Source: Sorex araneus (taxonomy: Eukaryota > Chordata > Mammalia > Eulipotyphla > Soricidae). Taken from it: 64,000 nt of DNA. A model generated the notes under the pieces. The model made no database searches. It saw only the letters and a program-made list of their open reading frames with translations, and had not been told where the DNA came from. Location: the NCBI RefSeq assembly GCF_027595985.1, contig NC_073304.1, positions 217,250,000 to 217,313,999 of the forward strand, given 5' to 3'. The position numbers were made by a program, and so were the translations under genes. Position 1 is the stretch's first letter. The number at the start of each line of letters is the position of its first letter. Of the stretch, positions 33,695 to 44,359 are shown one piece after another.

Positions 33695-33860
33695 GGGGTC
33701 AGAGAGATAGTCCAGCAAATTAGGCATTTGTCTTGCACACGGCCGACCAGGTTTGATGGTTCAATATGATTCCTTGAGCTCTCCCAGGAGTGATCCCAGA
33801 GCACAGGGCCAGGAGAAATCCCTGAGCACTGTCGGGGTGTGGCCAAAAAATAAATAAATA
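33695..33860 (+). mobile_element. SINE SOR-A with (AAAT)n tail
   Basis: 'ggggtcagagagatagtcca' to 'ggggtgtggcc'; (AAAT)n follows. Confidence 0.8.
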
Positions 33861-33960
33861 AACAAATTTTTATAAAAGGAAGTGTTGCCATCTTTGACAA
33901 CATGGACAGATTGAGAGGCTTCTACTAAAAGAAATGTCATAATGATAAAGACCATTACTG

Positions 33961-34131
33961 GGGCTGGAGCGATAGCACAGCGAGTAGGGCGTTTGCCTTG
34001 CAATCGGCCGACCTGGGTTCGATTCCCAGCATCCCATATGGTCCCCCGAGCACCACCAGGAGTGATTCCTGAGTGCAGAGCCAGGAGTGACACCTATGCA
34101 TCGCTGGGTGTGACCCAAAAAAGAAAAAAAA
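33961..34131 (+). mobile_element. SINE SOR-A, young with TSD
   Basis: 13-bp TSD AAGACCATTACTG at 33948-33960 and 34132-34144; nearly consensus. Confidence 0.95.
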
Positions 34132-34194
34132 AAAGACCATTACTGCAGAATTTCACTTGCAGATGGAACAAGAGAAACCAAATGAGAGATCCAA

Positions 34195-34455
34195 TGAGAT
34201 GGTCTGGGGGTTACGGGACAAGTTTGCAGGCAGCTGGCCCAGGTCCCATCCCTGGCACCACACGGTCCCTCAAACACAGGTGGGTGCAGCTCTGGAGGGC
34301 CCTGAGCACCGCCAGGGCGGCCTGGGTCACCAGCACCACATACTCGTAACCCTCATGTCAAACCACCAGCCCAGCTGGTCAAGAATCTCCTGGAGTGGCC
34401 CCCCAAGCCCCTTGTGGACTACTTGGAAGGCCTCTCCCCCCACACACCCCAAAAA
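34195..34455 (+). mobile_element. SINE SOR-C, long copy
   Basis: 'gagatggtctgggggttacg' head; C body with 'gtcaagaatctcctggagtg' and 'ggcctctccccc' near the end. Confidence 0.65.
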
Positions 34456-34479
34456 AAAGAGGAAAAAATAAAACTCAAA

Positions 34480-34680
34480 GGAAAATTTTAGATTCAGAGA
34501 CTAGACGGGTGGTTGCCAGAGTGGAAGGTGGTTGTGGGTGGATGACACGGGGAAAGGAGGTGAATGACGAACAAGTTTGGGTGGGGATCATGATGCAGAA
34601 TACCCAGATGCTGAGTACCCCTGAAACATGATACCATGAAACAACGTCACCACAAAATGATTTTTTTTAATAAAGGAAAT
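34480..34680 (+). mobile_element. LINE-1 3' UTR fragment
   Basis: 'gggtggttgccagagtggaa' and a final AATAAAGG-type end; typical wording of older L1 3' tails. Confidence 0.55.
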
Positions 34681-34984
34681 TTTAATAACACTTTATCCTT
34701 CATATAAGAGATTTCTGGAGGAAATGCAGGTGCATACGCGGAGCTGGCACCAGGGCCGGTGTCAATCTTGACACTCCTGATCTGTCGCAACAACTGACTC
34801 CTCATCCCCATCCCCTTTCTACCAAGAGATTCTCTCCTCTATATTGTCCTCTTTATATTTCTCAACTAAATGCCCTGGAAATTGAGTCTCCAATGAGAAA
34901 AACACATTCAATTGCTCTGTGAACACTTGGGACTAGAAATGTGGCAGCAAGGCGTTAAGTTCCTATTTCCAAAAGATGGAAATA

Positions 34985-35165
34985 TTCGTATGCCAAAACC
35001 AGTAACAATGATGGGTCTCATTCCCCTGACCCTGAAAGAGCCTCCAATGTGGCACTGTTGGGAAGGACGAGTAAAGAGAGGCTTCTAAAATCTCAGGACT
35101 AGGACAAATGGAGACGTTACTGAGAACTCTCGAGAAAATCGATGATCAACGGCATGATGATGAGT
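34985..35165 (+). mobile_element. SOR-B' body without head
   Basis: Starts abruptly at 'tatgccaaaaccagtaacaa', then 'gatgggtctcattcccctg', 'aggactaggacaaatggaga' and the 'gatgatgagtga' tail. Confidence 0.8.
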
Positions 35166-35454
35166 GAGCTCCCCGTTCTCTTCAGTACTGCCCCTCCATG
35201 CCCTGGATCCTCTCCCCACAGATGAGACCGGGGAATGGAAACAGCCCTCTAGCCAGTGGAATTGGGGTGTTAGAATTAAAGTGGTTGCCTTACCCAGCTC
35301 ACCAATCCTCCCTCTGCCCTCTGGTTCCTCACTTCCTCCAGTCTCCCCCAATTTGGTTCATACAGCCTCTGATTAGAAACTTCCAACAATACAGAAGCTG
35401 TTCCTTCAAAAGAAGGTCCCTCCTTGAGAGATAGTAAAAAGGGAATCCACCTGA

Positions 35455-35640
35455 TACAGAGACGGGGTGGGGGGGGGTGTGAATATGGGAGGGATACTGG
35501 GAACATTGATGGTGGAGAATGGGCACTGGTGGAGGGATAGGTACTCGGTCATTGTATGACTGAAACGTAAGCATGAAAGTTTTTAAGTCTGTAACTGTAT
35601 CCCATGATGATTCATTAAAAAAAATTAAAAAGGTTTCCTC
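35455..35640 (+). mobile_element. LINE-1 3' end
   Basis: G-rich tract, 'ggagggatactgggaacatt', 'gagaatgggcactggtggag', 'taagtctgtaactgtatccc' and a terminal A-rich end. It matches 51540-51765 block for block. Confidence 0.8.
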
Positions 35641-36319
35641 CTTAAGTGTAGCTGGAGTCAGATTTCCTGAAATACCTATTTCAGGTCCCAGTTCAGCATT
35701 CTGGAAGCACAGGACATGTTATTACTCAGTTCAGCTTTCTGGGAACACAGGACATATTACTACTCAGAAGCCCTGAGCACCGCCAGGGTGCTCCCACACT
35801 CAACCTGGGGACAGTTTTCGTCTGATGGTCTCCATAAACGTGCCACCAGGCACTCAGGCCAGCAGTGCAAATGGGATTTCATAGTCTCTACCTCTGGAAG
35901 ATACACAGGTTCAAGGGCATGTATGAATTTTCCCACTTATGACAAAATTCAAGATACAAAGCCAAAATTATATAAAATTGCATCATGGTCTAAGGGCACA
36001 ATATCAGCAGTACATGAGGAAGAGAAGAAGAATTCATACCTTAAGTTTTAATCAAACTTCTAGAATAAGCAATCAAATTTCTAGAGAAAAATAAAACTGA
36101 ATAGTTTCACAACCTCAAAGCAGGCAATTGAACATTCTTCAAAAGGACTTAGGTACACCTAATCCCCAAAGAAAAAAAATTCATAAAATAGTTTTTGTTA
36201 AAATTAATAATTATATTTATGAAATGATTAAAATACAATAAATAAGGAAGTCAAAGACTGGGAGACATATTTTCAACACACATCTAATAAAGTTGATATT
36301 TCTGAAATATACTTTTTAT

Positions 36320-36492
36320 TTTACTTTTGGGTAACACCCATCATATTCCATATTCAGGGGCTACTCCTGTCTCAACATTCAGTAATTACTCCTGGCGGAC
36401 TCAGGGGACCATATGGGGTGACAGGGATAAAACCCTGGGTCAGCTGCATGAAAGGTAAACAAGCTACCTGCTGTACTATCCCTTTGGTCCCT
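36320..36492 (-). mobile_element. SINE SOR-A inside L1 remnant
   Basis: 'tgggtaacacccatcatatt' to 'gtactatccctttggtccc'; 'tgaaatata' before and 'tgaaataca' after suggest the TSD. Confidence 0.8.
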
Positions 36493-36537
36493 GAAATACA
36501 TTTTAATGTTTTAAAGTTCAATAAGAAAAAACTAAAC

Positions 36538-36685
36538 AGGGCCAGAAAGATAAAACTGGGGTTAAGGTTTTTGCCTGGCACTCTGTGAACCCAGGTTTAA
36601 TCCTCAGAACCACATATGGTCCTCTAAGCACAGCCAGGAGTAACTCCTGAACAGAGATAGTGTACCACCAGATATGACTCAACCC
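36538..36685 (+). mobile_element. SINE SOR-A
   Basis: 'cagggccagaaagataaaac' to 'cagatatgactcaaccccc'. Confidence 0.75.
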
Positions 36686-36716
36686 CCACAAGAAAGAAAA
36701 TATATAAGAAATCGAT

Positions 36717-36742
36717 TACACACACACACACACACACACACA
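36717..36742 (+). repeat. (CA)n microsatellite
   Basis: 26 bp, between two SINEs. Confidence 0.95.
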
Positions 36743-36747
36743 AAACT

Positions 36748-36920
36748 TGGGCCAGAGCAGTAGTACAGTGAATCAATGGATAGAGCACTTGTCTTGCACA
36801 TAGCTAACTGGTGTGTTTGATTGCCAGCATCCCATACGGCTCCCTGAGCACCTCCAGGAGTGATTCCTGAGTGCAGAGCCAGAAGTAACCCTGAGCAACA
36901 CATCACCAGGTGTGGCCCAA
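36748..36920 (+). mobile_element. SINE SOR-A
   Basis: 'gggccagagcagtagtacag' to 'ccaggtgtggccc', with 'gaatcaatggatag' inserted in the A-box region. Confidence 0.8.
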
Positions 36921-36930
36921 AATTAAATAA

Positions 36931-36933
36931 GAT

Positions 36934-37002
<69 letters not shown>

Positions 37003-37004
37003 TA
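36931..37004 (+). repeat. (GATA)n with terminal (GACA)n
   Basis: About 60 bp of GATA then three GACA units; it separates a SINE from the composite retroposon. Confidence 0.97.
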
Positions 37005-37005
37005 A

Positions 37006-37770
37006 GAGATCCAAGATGGCACTGACGCCGCCCGAATCCCTCGCGCTCTCCTGAACCTGGCTCACCATCTCGCCTTAGACATCGCGAGGCTCAACATGCC
37101 AGACAGGGAACTCTGCATGTGACCCCTGCTAGACACTACTGGCTGTTTTGTAAGATTTGGATGGAGTGGCATTGACAGGGCATGGAGGGGCTGGGGCCGG
37201 GCTGAGTTGCAGCACCATTGGGCATGGAGCCGAGGTGGCGGTGCGCACAGTGGCTCATCCACTACAAGGTTCTGCCCGCCGGCCTTCAGCGTGGGTGTTG
37301 GACCTGGCACAGACCCTCCGCCACAGGGTCCTGCTCTGCCAGCTGCTCAACAACCTCCAGGCGCATTCCATCAATCTCAAGGGGATCAACCTGAGGCTAC
37401 AGATGTCCCAGGTGCCGCCCAGAGATGAAGGCAGGTGCGTGTTTGTCAGCATGCAGATCGTACAACATGCCAGCCAACCAAAAGCTTGTTTTCAGTAGAC
37501 TGGGAAGACCCGTAAAGACGATCAGAGACCACCGCAAAAGCCTCCGACCCTCTCAGAGAGCCTGGCAAGCTACCCAGGATATTCCCCCTCCCTACCCCGC
37601 ATGGCAGAGCCTGGCAAGCTACCTAACAATAACGTGCTTATGTATACACTATGTATACACTATATATGCCCAGCTACACTGGGCTACACTAGCACATGAC
37701 AGGGACGAATGAAGATGTTACTGGTGCCCGCTCAAGCAATCAGTGAACAACGGGATGAAAATGATAATGA
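37006..37770 (+). mobile_element. Composite retroposon: VAV3-exon-bearing head fused to SOR-B' body
   Basis: Head 37006-37540 is GC-rich and starts 'agatccaagatggcactgac'. It contains a VAV3 exon-1-like block (37224-37411) and about 130 bp of further sequence. Body 37541-37770 begins exactly at the SOR-B block 'cctccgaccctctcagagag' that normally follows the tRNA B-box. It includes 'gacgaatgaagatgttactg' and ends 'acaacgggatgaaaatgata'. 'catatagatacatatagata' at the 3' flank echoes the GATA-rich 5' flank, a possible TSD in low-complexity DNA. It lies within L1 remnants. Chance adjacency of two insertions is the main alternative. Confidence 0.65.
37224..37411 (+). pseudogene. VAV3: VAV3 exon 1-like pseudo-exon
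   Basis: From an ATG the first frame reads [18 protein letters not shown], very close to the start of VAV3, a Rho/Rac guanine-nucleotide exchange factor; this is the beginning of its calponin-homology domain. After about 19 codons a net loss of about 16 bp shifts the frame. The remainder reads [19 protein letters not shown], then [11 protein letters not shown] and QMSQ, at which point the real exon ends. The next bases are GTGCCG, where an intron donor would be, so this is a genomic rather than a spliced copy. VAV1 and VAV2 fit less well (CAQWLIH and AHSINLK are VAV3-like). It cannot encode a working domain. Confidence 0.8.
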
Positions 37771-38106
37771 CATATAGATACATATAGATATAAAGGCACT
37801 TCAAGAAAGAGGATAGGGATATAGCGAATAAGCAAGATACCCAATGTCATTTCTTATCAGATAAACCCAAATTAAGTCCACAATGAAATCTATACATCAG
37901 AATAGCTAAAATTATCAAGCACTGACAACAACAAGTGTTGGCAAAGTGTTGAACAGCTGAAGCACTTAAGCATTACTTGTGTAAAACTACTGGACATTAC
38001 ACGTCAAAGCTGAAAATATTCTACCTGATGAACAAGAAATTTACACCTACATATATATGCAAGATAATGTATGTCCACTGAAAGACAGAAGAACGCTCAT
38101 AATATA

Positions 38107-38325
38107 GGGGCCAGGAAGAGAACTCAAGAGGCTAGAGCACAAGCCTGGCACACACAAGGCCTGGAGTTTGATCCCCAAAACCAGCAATGCATGGCCCCCT
38201 GTAAAACTGGACCTAAAGATCACCACACTGCCCAGCCTGCACCACCGGGCAAGAATCTCGAAAGTGGCCCTTGGAACTCCTGAGCATGACCTGGAAGTGC
38301 CCCCCGATAATACATAAAAAGAATA
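38107..38325 (+). mobile_element. SINE SOR-C inside L1 remnant
   Basis: 'ggggccaggaagagaactca' head, 'gagtttgatccccaaaacc', body with 'ggcaagaatctcgaaagtgg'. Confidence 0.7.
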
Positions 38326-38470
38326 CTCAGTGTAAACAAAAAGTAGAAACACACAGATGTACAGCAACAGTAGAAAAGCCAAATAGTGGTATATTGATAC
38401 TACTCACCAATAAAAGATAATGAACTACTAATAAAGGTAACAATATGGATGGATCTCAAAAGTAAGTTGA

Positions 38471-38637
38471 GGGACCAGAGAGATAGTTCAGCAAATAAGG
38501 TGCTTGCCTTGCACACGGCCAACCTGGGTAGGATCACTGGCATCCCATGTGGTCCCCCAAGCCCACCAGGAGTGATTCCTGAGTGCAGAACCAGGAGTAA
38601 TCCCTGAGCACCATTGGGTGTGGCCCTCAAACAAACA
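38471..38637 (+). mobile_element. SINE SOR-A inside L1 remnant
   Basis: 'taagttgag' occurs just before and just after, so the SINE split the L1 sequence. Good body, B-box changed to 'gggtaggatcac'. Confidence 0.85.
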
Positions 38638-38989
38638 AAAATATAAGTTGAGCAAAAGAAGCCAGCCACACACAGCTTAGTTCCATTGATACAGAAGTCA
38701 AGAACAGGAAAACTATCTATAATAAAAGTGTTATTTGTTTAACTTAGAGCAAAGGAAGTGGTAGTTTAACTTAAAGCAAAGGAAGTGATCTACCACTAAT
38801 GATAAAAGGGGAAAAGAGAATGTTCTGGGATGATACAAATATTCCATATCTTGACATGGAAGGTATGTACAGAAGTAAAAGTTAAGCTATATATGTAAAA
38901 CACTTTATTGTATGCTATTTCTCAGTGAAAAAACATTTATTGATACCCATTCTAGAACGCCTACCAAATCTTAGAAATGCAATTAGAGG

Positions 38990-39138
38990 GGCCACAGAGA
39001 TAGTACCATGGGTACTTTCTTGGTGTTTTCCTTGCATTTGGTCAGCCTGGGTTCGAACTCCAGCATCCCATATGGTCCCCCAAGCCTACCTGGTGTAATC
39101 CCTGAGTATCTCTGGATGTGGCCCCCAAAACAAACAAG
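38990..39138 (+). mobile_element. SINE SOR-A with TSD
   Basis: 15-bp near-perfect TSD GAAATG(C/T)AATTAGAG at 38975-38989 and 39139-39153. Confidence 0.9.
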
Positions 39139-39207
39139 AAATGTAATTAGAGCAGTATCTTCTAAGTTTTGAAAGAAGTTTATATTTCAAGGATTTCTTA
39201 TGATTCT

Positions 39208-39386
39208 CTTTTTTTTTTTTTTGCTTTTTGGGTCACACCCGGCGATGCACAGGGGTTACTCCTGGCTCTGCACTCAGGAATCACCCCTGGCTGTGCTCAG
39301 GGGACCATATAGGATGCTGGGAATCGAACCTGGGTCGGCCGTGTGCAAGGCAAATGCCCTACCCGCTTTGCTATCGCTCCAGCCCC
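39208..39386 (-). mobile_element. SINE SOR-A, young with TSD
   Basis: 16-bp perfect TSD GATTTCTTATGATTCT at 39192-39207 and 39387-39402. Confidence 0.96.
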
Positions 39387-39582
39387 GATTTCTTATGATT
39401 CTTGTAGAGTTTTTATATTTATATCAACTATCTATTGGATGGGCACCTTAGGCTTAAATATTCTCATGGTAAGGAACTTATTTGCATATCATAAGCCAAC
39501 TAAATGTGAAAACATTTCCAGGGGTAGCCTTCCTGATTGTCTAAGTGTCCCCAAAAATTTAGATTCAAGGTCTATTTTAATA

Positions 39583-39724
39583 TGGGGGGATATTTGTGTC
39601 ACACCCAGAGGTTCTCAGGGATCCCTCTTGGCAGTGCTCAGGGAGTCATATGCAGTACCGGGGTCAAACCCAGGTTTGCTGCATACAAGGGAAGCGCCTT
39701 AACCTCTGTACTATCTCTCTGGCC
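39583..39724 (-). mobile_element. SINE SOR-A
   Basis: 'tgtgtcacacccagaggttc' to 'gtactatctctctggcc'. Confidence 0.75.
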
Positions 39725-39794
39725 TCTCAATCAATATTTTTTTGTCTGAAGGATGAGTGAATAAAGATTTCCAAGTTTGAGATTATAGAGTGGG

Positions 39795-39965
39795 TGTTTT
39801 TGTTGTTTATGGGGCACACCCAGCAATGTTTAGAGCTCACTCCTGGTTCTGTGTGCAGGAATGACTCCTGGAGTTGCTCTGGGCACCAAATGTAATGCCA
39901 GGAATCAAACCTGGGTCAACAATGGGCAAGGCAAGCACCCTACCTCTGTACTATCTCTCTGGATC
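39795..39965 (-). mobile_element. SINE SOR-A
   Basis: 'tatggggcacacccagcaat' to 'gtactatctctctggatcc'. Confidence 0.75.
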
Positions 39966-39999
39966 CATTATACAATATTTTAGATATTGCATTACTGGT

Positions 40000-40232
40000 G
40001 GGCTGGAGCGATAGCACAGCGGTTGCCTTTCACGCGGCCGACCCGAGTTCGATTCCTCCGCCCCTCTCGGAGAGCCCGGCAAGCTACCGGGAGTATCGAG
40101 CCCGCGCGCCAGAGCCTGGCAAGCTACCCGTGCGTATTGGATATGCCAATAACAGTAACAATAAGTTTCTCAATGAGAGACGTTACTGGTGCCCGCTCGA
40201 ACAAATCAATGAGCAACGGGATGACAGTGCAG
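40000..40232 (+). mobile_element. SINE SOR-B with TSD
   Basis: 12-bp TSD TGCATTACTGGT at 39988-39999 and 40233-40244. The A-box region is shortened; 'cccctctcggagagcccggc' is intact. Confidence 0.95.
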
Positions 40233-40284
40233 TGCATTACTGGTAAGCCAGAATGAAAGGTCATAAATATTCCATTTAACTATG

Positions 40285-40455
40285 GTTTGTTCTGTTTTTG
40301 GGGCCACACTCATCAGTGCTCTGAGCTTACTCCTAGCTCTGTGCTCAGAGATCACTCCTGGTAGGCTCGGGAACCATATGGGGTGCTGGGGATCAAACCT
40401 GAGTTGGTTACGTGTCAGGTCAATGTCATACCTGCTGTAATATCGGCCTGGCCCC
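40285..40455 (-). mobile_element. SINE SOR-A
   Basis: 'tttggggccacactcatcag' to 'gtaatatcggcctggcccc'. Confidence 0.75.
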
Positions 40456-40569
40456 TCATTTAACTATCTTTTAAGATCCATACTTAAAGCAGTCTAACTC
40501 CCTATAAAGATGATCTACCACTAGCACAACATGTGCCCTGGGGGTGATGATGATTGATTTCCCCTACAT

Positions 40570-40745
40570 TTTTCAAACTGTGGATAATGTTTATACAACT
40601 TTAATGTGCACAAGAATTCCTTAGGCACCTTGTTAAAATATAGCTGCTGATTCAGCAAGTCTGGTCTGAGATCCTGCAGGGAGCATACTTAGACCAGCCA
40701 GGGTTTGACTCTGAAGGATCCTCATAAAAGTTTCATGAATGAAAT
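40570..40745. mobile_element. MER5A-like hAT element
   Basis: 'actttaatgtgcacaagaat', 'ccttgttaaaatatagctgc' and 'tgattcagcaagtctggtct' match the MER5A core order. Confidence 0.6.
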
Positions 40746-40747
40746 CA

Positions 40748-40920
40748 GGGACTGGAGAGACAGTATAGAGGGTAGGGTGCTTGCTTTGCACGAGCCTGAC
40801 TTGGGTTCCATCCCCAGCATCTCTACTCAAGCACTGTCAAGAGAAATTCCTGAGTGCAGAACCAGGAGTTACCCCTGAGCATCACCAGTCTAAGCAAAAA
40901 CAAAACAAAACAAAAAAACA
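40748..40920 (+). mobile_element. SINE SOR-A with (AAAAC)n tail
   Basis: 'gggactggagagacagtata' to 'catcaccagtctaagc'. Confidence 0.8.
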
Positions 40921-41399
40921 TTTTGTGAACTAGATTGGACTTTGTGTCGAGTAAAACACAGGGCAATTTTTGTACTTATTCCTATTTTAAGCTGTGGTTG
41001 GTCTCTCATATTGTAAGCTTACAGTGATTTTGAATTTTATTAAAACCAAGTATGCCTCCCTCCCAGTTCTAGAAAAAAAAATTCTACCATTGTGAAGTAA
41101 TGCATAAGGTGTTAAAAATAAAGCCCTACTTGTAATATAAAGGTGAAATCATTAGTGTAATATTGCTAAAGGTGATAATTAAATCATTTATATTTTACTA
41201 CATAAACACACAAGCACAATTATTGTAGAAAACAATTAGATGAATTCATAAAAGCAACACTTAGTTCTGAATTCACGAATGCAGAAGTAAAAGTGCGGGT
41301 TGCAGAATGTAGCAATAATAGCAAGAATCTTGACTCTGAACTAAACAATAAGTCCCTGTCTATCATCTTCACTTAAGTTAAATAGCAACCGCAGGGCCC

Positions 41400-41490
41400 C
41401 GGAACGGAGCTCTGTGGCAGAGCAGCTGCTCTTCAGGCAGAAGACCATGAGTTCCACCCCGGGTTCAGCCCCACCTGCCATCAATGATCC
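41400..41490 (+). mobile_element. tRNA-like unit (D), doubtful
   Basis: 'gagctctgtggcagagcagc' and 'cccgggttcagcccc' are spaced like tRNA A and B boxes. The cloverleaf arms do not pair well. Confidence 0.4.
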
Positions 41491-41611
41491 CTAATGTAAC
41501 AACAGAGTGTGCTTTCTGCAACACCACAACTGAAGTGTGCACCACAACCAAGCATGTGTAATCCATGGTCACTGTCAGAACAAAGGGGAGTGAAGGAGGG
41601 AAGTGATTCTG

Positions 41612-41783
41612 GGGGAGGGTTTGGGCTATACCTGGTGATGCTCAGGGGTTACTCCTGGCTCTGCACTCAGAGATCACTCCTGGTGGTGCTTGGGGGACCA
41701 TATGGGGTGCTGGAGATCGAACACGGGTTGGCTGTATGTAAGGCAAATGTCCTACCGACTGAACTAAAGTATCTCTCCAGCCC
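41612..41783 (-). mobile_element. SINE SOR-A
   Basis: 'gggctatacctggtgatgct' to 'agtatctctccagccc'; the head has an extra 'actaa'. Confidence 0.85.
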
Positions 41784-41987
41784 AGGGGCAGGGTATGGGG
41801 AAGAATATTAAGTTATTATTGAATTCTTAGACAAAAATCTTGTAAAAATATTGCATACTTATACTGAAACATGGAGTTTGCTTCCAACTTTTGACATTTG
41901 ACAGACATAAAATGTAACTAAAACTAAGTTACTGTAAGGTATATGTGGAATTTTCAACACACACAAAGTACAGAAAAGGTCAATTTT

Positions 41988-42140
41988 CTGGGGCCAATAG
42001 TACAATGGGTAGGGCTCCTGCATGGGATGCGGCTGACCTGGGTTCCATCCCTGGCATCCCATATGGTCCCCTGAGCAAGGCCAGAAGAGTTAAGAGTAAC
42101 CCCTAAGCATTGCCGAGTGTGCCCCCCTAAAAAAAGAATA
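41988..42140 (+). mobile_element. SINE SOR-A, start damaged
   Basis: 'ggggccaatagtacaatggg' lacks the first ten or so bases of the A-box region; ends 'gccgagtgtgcccccc'. Confidence 0.75.
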
Positions 42141-42232
42141 ATCCAAATGGTTTCTGTGCAGGTGATTAACAATATTTTAGGAAAATCATGCTGGCAACAA
42201 TCCTCAAAATGAATTTAAAGAGGCATCTCTAG

Positions 42233-42395
42233 GGCTGGAGCAATAGCACAGCAGGTAGGGCGTTTACATGGCCAACCCGGGTTCAATTCCCAGCATCCCA
42301 TATGGTCCCCTGAGCACTGCCAGGAGTAATTTCTGAGTGCATGAGCCAGGAGTACCCCTGTGAATCGCCAGGTGTGACCCAAAACAAAACAAAAT
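42233..42395 (+). mobile_element. SINE SOR-A, young with TSD
   Basis: TSD AAAGAGGCATCTCTAGG at about 42217-42233 and 42396-42412. The head lacks 'tgccttgcatgcggc' length; body 'gtgcatgagccaggagtac'. Confidence 0.92.
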
Positions 42396-42614
42396 AAAGA
42401 GGCATCTCTAGGAGCAATAATACAGCACTTGGGATGATGCTTTATCTCCTCTGGCCCACTGGCATACTGAAGGTCTTAAGCCATTATTTCTTATAGGCCC
42501 ATAGGCCGCCTTTATTCAAGGCGGGAAGTGGACTGGCATTATATTCTCAGGGGCAAAATTAAGCTAGGGGAGTTGCTCATGGAGGGATTTCCTTAGCCCA
42601 AAGAACCAGTAGGC

Positions 42615-42789
42615 TGGGGCTGGAGCAATAACACAGCAGGTAGGGCGTTTGCCTTGCATGCGGCCGACCTGGGTTCGATTCCCAGCATTACATATGGTCT
42701 CCTGAGTACCACCAGGAGTAATTCCTGAGTGTATGAGCCAGGAGTAACTCCTGTGCATCGCCGGGTGTGACTCAAAAAAAAAAGAAAAA
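42615..42789 (+). mobile_element. SINE SOR-A, young with TSD
   Basis: 'accagtaggct' before and 'aacagtaggct' after. Shares the 'gtatgagccagg' body variant with the previous copy. Confidence 0.92.
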
Positions 42790-42847
42790 AAAACAGTAGG
42801 CTAATTTCTGACAGTCGTAATTTCTACAGAACTTGAATCTGGTACTA

Positions 42848-43020
42848 TCACCCTACCAGAGAGATAGTACAGCGGGTAGGGTGATTGCTTCGCATGTGGT
42901 TGACTGGGTTCGATCTCTGGCACCCCATATGGTCCCTGAGCCCCACCAGAAGCAATCTCTGGCACAGAGCCAGGATTACGCCCTGAGCACAGGTAGGCTA
43001 TGGCCAAAACCTTCCACCCC
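42848..43020 (+). mobile_element. SINE SOR-A
   Basis: 'accagagagatagtacagcg' to 'ggctatggcc'; C- and A-rich tail. Confidence 0.8.
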
Positions 43021-43295
43021 CCCAAAAAAACACTTGACTCTTAGACCACATTAGCTTCCAGAGACTAATTAGTACAAAAATATGCGTCTATATCAGTACT
43101 CAAAACTTTTTTAAAAGGCATTTCGTTTTCTCAAATGAAACTGTGCATGGTTCACATCTATAAAACAAAAAGTATCTTCATAGTATACAATTATTAGTTC
43201 AACTACTAACTTGTCAAGTAATGAAGACAATAAGGTTCTCTTAGTAAACAAAACCCAGAAACCTAGACTTGTGGATAGAAACAGCAGTTTTAGGA

Positions 43296-43471
43296 GCTGG
43301 AGAGATAGTACAGCAGGTAGGGCACTTGCTTTGCACATGGTCAGCTCAGATTCAATACCCAGCATCCCATAGAGCCCCCCTGAGCACCACCAGGAGTAAC
43401 TCCTGAGTGCAAAGCCAGGAGGAACTCCTAGCCACCAGGTGTGGTCCCAAAACAAAATAAACAGAAAAGAT
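43296..43471 (+). mobile_element. SINE SOR-A, first of three sharing one target word
   Basis: Preceded by GCAGTTTTAGGA (43284-43295) and followed by GCAGCTTTAGGA (43472-43483). The best preserved of the three. Confidence 0.9.
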
Positions 43472-43483
43472 GCAGCTTTAGGA

Positions 43484-43634
43484 GCCAGAAAGATATAGTA
43501 TAGTGGAGAACAGGGTTGGAATCTCCAGCACCGCATATGGTCCTCCTAGGTCTGCTAGGAGTGATCCCTGAACACAAAGCTAGTAAGGCCTAAGTATAGG
43601 CAGATGGCCTAAAAGAAGAAGAAAAAAAAAAGAT
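43484..43634 (+). mobile_element. SINE SOR-A, second of three
   Basis: Bracketed by GCAGCTTTAGGA at 43472-43483 and 43635-43646; head shortened ('agtatagtggagaacagggt'). Confidence 0.85.
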
Positions 43635-43646
43635 GCAGCTTTAGGA

Positions 43647-43770
43647 AGCACAGAGATTACGGTATACTACAATCCACCACATACGGTCCCTTGAGTACCA
43701 CTAGGAGTGATCCCTGAGTAGAGCCAGGAGTAAGCCGTGAACAATACTTGGTGTGGCTCAAAAAAGGTAG
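43647..43770 (+). mobile_element. SINE SOR-A, third of three
   Basis: Starts right after the third GCAGCTTTAGGA; lacks the middle of the head, body 'gatccctgagtagagccagg'. Confidence 0.8.
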
Positions 43771-44002
43771 CTTAAACATGGACATTTTTTTCTGTACTAT
43801 GTTAATATGAAAAAAATGAAAACGTACACATTTTAAAATCTTTATCCTTTATAATGATTTTATCTCATGACTTCAGAATAGTTTTTAAACTATCTCCAGG
43901 AATCTGGAAGAACTGAAAACTTATAAGTAATCTTTTTTAAAAGTTGAATCACTAAAAATATCTGACAGTTGCTCACGTTTTAATCACAAATATAAAAATC
44001 AG

Positions 44003-44205
44003 GGGCCAGAGCGATAGCACAGTGGGTAGGGCATTTGCCTAGCATGTGGCCAACCGAGGTTTGATCCCCAGCATCCCATATGGTCCCCCAGCACCGCCAG
44101 GAGTAATTCCTGAGTGAAGAGCCAGGAGTAAACCCTGTGCATCGCTGGGTGTTACCCAAAAAGCAACACATACACACACACACATACACACACATATATA
44201 TAAAT
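44003..44205 (+). mobile_element. SINE SOR-A, young, (CA/TA)n tail
   Basis: 'aggggccagagcgatagcac' to 'gggtgttacccaaaaagc', then CA-TA repeats; 'tataaa(aa)tcag' flanks both sides. Confidence 0.9.
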
Positions 44206-44359
44206 CAGACAAGAAGTATCCTGACCTTCTACCAAATATTTTTAAATATTAGCCAATAGTCCTCATGTGCCCAGATTGCATGTTCCTGGTACTGAACAGT
44301 GGATTACTACTTTGTGATACAGCATGTTCTGAGCACCTTAACCTGAGCTGTGATAACTT

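Larger units (their letters stand above)
36230..38750 (+). mobile_element. Old LINE-1 ORF2/3' fragments, broken by later insertions
   Basis: Pieces at about 36230-36319, 36493-36537, 37790-38106, 38326-38470 and 38638-38750 follow the order of an L1 ORF2 end and 3' UTR ('cagataaacccaaattaagt', 'acaacaagtgttggcaaag', 'caatatggatggatctcaaa'). At least six younger elements split it. No intact frame remains. Confidence 0.6.

Noticed and set aside
41400..41490. Possible true tRNA gene
   Set aside because: A- and B-box-like words are present but the arms do not pair and there is no clean terminator; treated as a tRNA-like SINE remnant.
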